In this document: one piece after another, positions 61,647-64,000 of the stretch
Position numbering within the stretch: position 1 is the first letter of the stretch
How the letters are laid out: the number at the start of each line of letters is the position of its first letter
Source of the DNA: Novosphingobium sp. PhB165
Lineage (GTDB): Bacteria > Pseudomonadota > Alphaproteobacteria > Sphingomonadales > Sphingomonadaceae
Assembly: GCF_004341845.1 (NCBI RefSeq)
Contig: NZ_SLVB01000001.1
Span: forward strand, 620,001 to 684,000
Reading direction: 5' to 3'
DNA length: 64,000 bases
Position numbers and translations under genes: made by a program
Notes under the pieces: generated by a model
Told to the model about the DNA's origin: nothing
The model's database searches: none
The model's input: only the letters and a program-made list of their open reading frames with translations

Positions 61647-62450
61647 TCAAGAGCCCTTGAACTCAGGCCGTCGTTTTTCGAGGAAAGCATCGACCGCCTC
61701 GGCATGATCGTGGGTGGCGTGGGCGGCAGACTGCATGGCGGCGGCCATTTCCAGCAGGGTGGCCAGATCGCTGCGGCGACCTTCCCAAAGCAGGCGCTTG
61801 GTCATGCGCACGGCGTGCGGCGGGTTGGCGGCGATGCGGCGGGCGAGGGCGCGGGCTTCGTCCATCAACTGATGATCGGGCACGACCTTGGACACGAGCC
61901 CGCAGGCCAGTGCCTCTGCCGCGTCGATCATGTCGCCGGTCAGAGCCATTTCAGCGGCCTTCGACCAGCCGACCACGCGGGGCAGCAGCCATGAGCCACC
62001 ATCGCCCGCAATCAGGCCGATCTTCACGAAGCTTTCGGCAAAGCGCGCACTTTCACCGGCTATGCGGAGATCGCACATGCAGGTGAGGTCGCAGCCCGCG
62101 CCTGCCGCTGCGCCGTTGACGGCGGCGATCACCGGCACTTCAAGCGCGGCGAAAGCGAGAGGCAAGCGCTGGATGCCGCGCTTGTAATTGAGGCGGGTGC
62201 GGACCGGCTCGCCACCGTTGACGTTGCCGCCCGGCTTCATCTCATTGATGTTGCCGCCGGAAGAGAAGCCCTTGCCGGCACCGGTGAGAATGGCGACGCG
62301 CGCGGCGGGATCGCTGTCCAGCCGCTCCAGCGCGCCAAGCAGGCCCTCGATCACTTCGGGATCGGAGATCGGATTGCGCAGTTCCGGCCGGTTGAGCGTG
62401 ATCGTGACGATGCCTTCGGCGTCGATCTCGTAAAGTACGGCGTCGGTCAT
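61647..62450 (-). CDS. Enoyl-CoA hydratase/isomerase family protein
   Basis: 267 residues from the ATG at 62450 with an AGGAGCAGG stretch upstream. The crotonase fold: ITLNRPELRNPISDPEV, oxyanion-hole residues in GKGFSSGGNINEM near residue 65 and AAVNGAAAGAGCDLTCMCDLRIAG near 110, then FVKIGLIAGDGGSWLLPRVVG. The Glu typical of true hydratases is replaced around GDGGSW, so the exact reaction (hydration, isomerisation or other) is open. Confidence 0.85.
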   Translation of the reverse strand: MTDAVLYEIDAEGIVTITLNRPELRNPISDPEVIEGLLGALERLDSDPAARVAILTGAGKGFSSGGNINEMKPGGNVNGGEPVRTRLNYKRGIQRLPLAFAALEVPVIAAVNGAAAGAGCDLTCMCDLRIAGESARFAESFVKIGLIAGDGGSWLLPRVVGWSKAAEMALTGDMIDAAEALACGLVSKVVPDHQLMDEARALARRIAANPPHAVRMTKRLLWEGRRSDLATLLEMAAAMQSAAHATHDHAEAVDAFLEKRRPEFKGS

Positions 62451-62501
62451 GCTGTTGGTCCTGCTCCTCGTTGTTGCGTCCGCCTTAGCAGGTTGACGCA
62501 T

Positions 62502-62537
62502 AGGTAAAAGGGCCCGGACGACATGCCGTCCGGGCCC
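62502..62537 (-). terminator. Rho-independent terminator of the SDR gene
   Basis: An 11-bp perfect stem GGGCCCGGACG/CGTCCGGGCCC with a six-base loop. On the minus strand it follows the SDR stop by about 30 bases and is followed by CTTTTACC. On the plus strand TTCCGATTTTTT follows, so it could act both ways. Confidence 0.82.
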
Positions 62538-62566
62538 CTTCCGATTTTTTTACATGACGAAAGTCG

Positions 62567-63394
62567 TCAAGCGGGCTGCTTGCTCATCATCTTGGTGATG
62601 TCCACCTGACCGGTGGCAAGGCCGCCCATGAAACCGCCGTCGACCGGCATGACGATGCCGTTGACCACACCTGCAAGGTCGCTGCAGATCAGCACCAGCG
62701 GACCAGCCTGTTCGGCGGGGGTGGTGTAGCGGCCCAGCGGCTCGGCAGCGGCATCGACCACGGCCTTGCCCGAGGTGGCGTGGAAGGTCGCCATCATTGG
62801 GGTCTGGGTCGGTGAGGGCAGCGAGCAGTTGATGCGGATGCCCTTCTTGATGAGCTGCGCGCCCATGAACTGCGTCCAGACGATCACCGCTTCCTTCGAG
62901 AAAGCATAGCCCTCGGCCACTTGGTCAAGGTTGGCTTCGCACCAGGCGAGGCCGGCTTCGAAGCCCTTGGTGGCGAGAAGCTGCATGTGCACCGGAATGC
63001 GGCGGCTCCAGCCGAGGCCGCCGGTCGAGGCGATCGAGACGATGGCGGCGCCTTCGCTCATCAGCGGCACAACCTGCTCGGTAAGGTGACGGGTGCCGAG
63101 GAAGTTGACCTTCATCACGTCCAGCGGGGGGAAACCACCGCCACCGGCGAGGCCCGCACAGTTGAACAGGGCGTCGACCTTGCCGCCAACTTTGGCAACG
63201 GCGGCTTCGATCGAAGCCGGGTCGCGCAAGTCGATCTGGGTGAACGATGCCATCGGCACCGCGCTTTCCTTGAAGTCGAAACCGTGAACTTCCGCGCCGA
63301 GTTCGACGAGCAGCTTTGCCGTCGCTTCGCCCATGCCCGAGAAGCATCCGCTGACGATTACGCGCTTGCCCTTGTAGCCGAGAATATCGGTCAT
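62567..63394 (-). CDS. Short-chain dehydrogenase/reductase (3-alpha-hydroxysteroid dehydrogenase-like)
   Basis: 275 residues from the ATG at 63394. The cofactor loop is VIVSGCFSGMGEAT near residue 12 (a GxxxGxG variant), followed by LFNCAGLAGGGG in place of NNAG, the Ser in SIASTGGLG and the catalytic YAFSKEA near residue 165. The long insert after the Ser and the C-terminal GIVMPVDGGFMGGL resemble 3-alpha-hydroxysteroid/carbonyl reductases. Substrate unknown. Confidence 0.85.
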   Translation of the reverse strand: MTDILGYKGKRVIVSGCFSGMGEATAKLLVELGAEVHGFDFKESAVPMASFTQIDLRDPASIEAAVAKVGGKVDALFNCAGLAGGGGFPPLDVMKVNFLGTRHLTEQVVPLMSEGAAIVSIASTGGLGWSRRIPVHMQLLATKGFEAGLAWCEANLDQVAEGYAFSKEAVIVWTQFMGAQLIKKGIRINCSLPSPTQTPMMATFHATSGKAVVDAAAEPLGRYTTPAEQAGPLVLICSDLAGVVNGIVMPVDGGFMGGLATGQVDITKMMSKQPA

Positions 63395-63583
63395 CCCGCT
63401 TGTCCTTCCTCTCACAGGCTCGGGCAAACGCCGGCCCCAATGTCTTGTCGGCAAGTAGCTAGTCGCAGTGGGGCGGGGGCTTCAACCTTGCGCCGGGCTG
63501 ATCGCCGTCGCGATGGTGCCGTGCGGGTCGCAAACGGGGCTTTGTGCTGCTATCCGAGAGCAGGCGAAAGGCGGGAGATCGGA

Positions 63584-64000
63584 ATGGGCGAACAGGCGGT
63601 GTTGGCGGAGGCAGGTCCAGTGCTGATGGCCTATCGCGAGCCCCGTTGCGCCGGGCCGATCGCACTCGTTGCCGAGAGCTTTGAGCGGCTTTTGGGCAAG
63701 CCGCTCGTCGCGATCGGAGGCGATCCGGTCGAGGCGCTCTGGCAGGCACCTTTCGCCGTCGTTGCGCATGGGACTGAGCCCGATCCGCTGTTCTTTTTCG
63801 GCAATGCCGCTGCGCTCGCCGCTTTCGAATGCGATGCCGCCCAATTCGTGGGGATGCCGTCCAGACTTTCCGCCGAAGCCCCTTTGCGGGAAGAGCGTCA
63901 GCGGCTGCTCGATCGCGTGACCACGCAGGGCTTCATCGACGACTACGCCGGTGTGCGGATCAGTGCGAAGGGCCGGCGGTTTCGCATCGGTCCAGCGGTG
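63584..64000 (+). CDS. MEKHLA domain protein, 3' end missing
   Basis: Open from the ATG at 63584 (GGGAG site upstream) to the window end, 139 codons. FFFGNAAALAAFECDAAQFVGMPSRLSAEAP, REERQRLLDRV and DYAGVRISAKGRRFRI are the MEKHLA domain, a PAS-like small-ligand fold first described in plant HD-ZIP III proteins and found alone in many bacteria. The N-terminal 70 residues hold a helical lead-in. Function unknown. Confidence 0.82.
   Translation, partial: MGEQAVLAEAGPVLMAYREPRCAGPIALVAESFERLLGKPLVAIGGDPVEALWQAPFAVVAHGTEPDPLFFFGNAAALAAFECDAAQFVGMPSRLSAEAPLREERQRLLDRVTTQGFIDDYAGVRISAKGRRFRIGPAV

Overview
The window is about 64 kb of GC-rich chromosome from an alphaproteobacterium, most likely a sphingomonad (Sphingomonadales, Novosphingobium-like). 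Evidence for this: GC-rich third positions throughout; the gene orders yqeY-dnaG-rpoD, carA..carB-greA, rpiB-glyA-nrdR-trmJ and xseB-ispA-coaD-ppi-queA; a RibBX-type riboflavin protein; a class II (yeast-like) LeuA; and DUF4170, YceI, I78-inhibitor and MEKHLA proteins. This is inference from gene content, with no database search. I saw no rRNA, tRNA, CRISPR, insertion sequence, phage integrase or plasmid gene. The window is core chromosome with small accessory pockets, cut inside a gene at both ends (an M28 peptidase on the left, a MEKHLA protein on the right).

Layout. 1-8.7 kb is the most accessory part: an M28 peptidase end, a CitE-like lyase, a retinol-dehydrogenase-like SDR and a TetR regulator, facing a LuxE-like/LuxC-like gene pair with no luciferase. 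Then come a class A acid phosphatase, a free-standing lipoyl domain and a secreted peroxiredoxin. 8.8-13.4 kb: prfB, a lipoprotein-type methyltransferase, a nitronate-monooxygenase-like flavoprotein, a secreted unknown and a VOC protein. 13.5-20.7 kb, minus strand: branched-chain amino acid synthesis (ilvB-ilvN-ilvC, then yceI, an I78 inhibitor, a TMEM175-type channel and leuA behind a candidate leucine-rich leader peptide). 20.9-23.5 kb: miaA and serB head to head, then a DUF1345 membrane protein. 23.9-28.4 kb: purL, a YbjN protein, and xseB-ispA-coaD. 28.5-34.9 kb: cyclophilin, queA, a secreted unknown, a two-gene ABC exporter, a DUF481 outer-membrane protein and tgt.

35-43.4 kb: a secreted S9 peptidase, a small 54-residue ORF, rpsD, the trmJ/nrdR/small-membrane-protein/glyA/rpiB minus-strand cluster, and a membrane-anchored M28 peptidase. 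43.4-53.7 kb: rpoD, dnaG and yqeY on the minus strand, opposite carA, two small unknown ORFs, carB and greA. 53.8-57.5 kb: a DUF4170 protein, a four-gene cluster of small membrane proteins resembling enterobacterial yqjD/yqjE, and enolase. 57.6-64 kb: a MarR-like regulator, a small 56-residue ORF, an aldo/keto reductase, ribH and RibBX with an unusual N-terminal helix-turn-helix, an enoyl-CoA hydratase, an SDR and the start of a MEKHLA protein.

How the genes work together. The ilv/leu genes make valine, isoleucine and leucine. queA and tgt make queuosine in tRNA; miaA modifies other tRNAs. purL, carA and carB supply nucleotides, with NrdR controlling ribonucleotide reductase. serB and glyA handle serine and one-carbon units. 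ribBX and ribH make riboflavin. dnaG and rpoD sit in a reduced macromolecular-synthesis operon. The least explained parts are the acid-to-aldehyde LuxE/LuxC module, the orphan lipoyl protein, the small ORFs inside the carAB operon, the HTH-RibBX fusion and the leuA leader.
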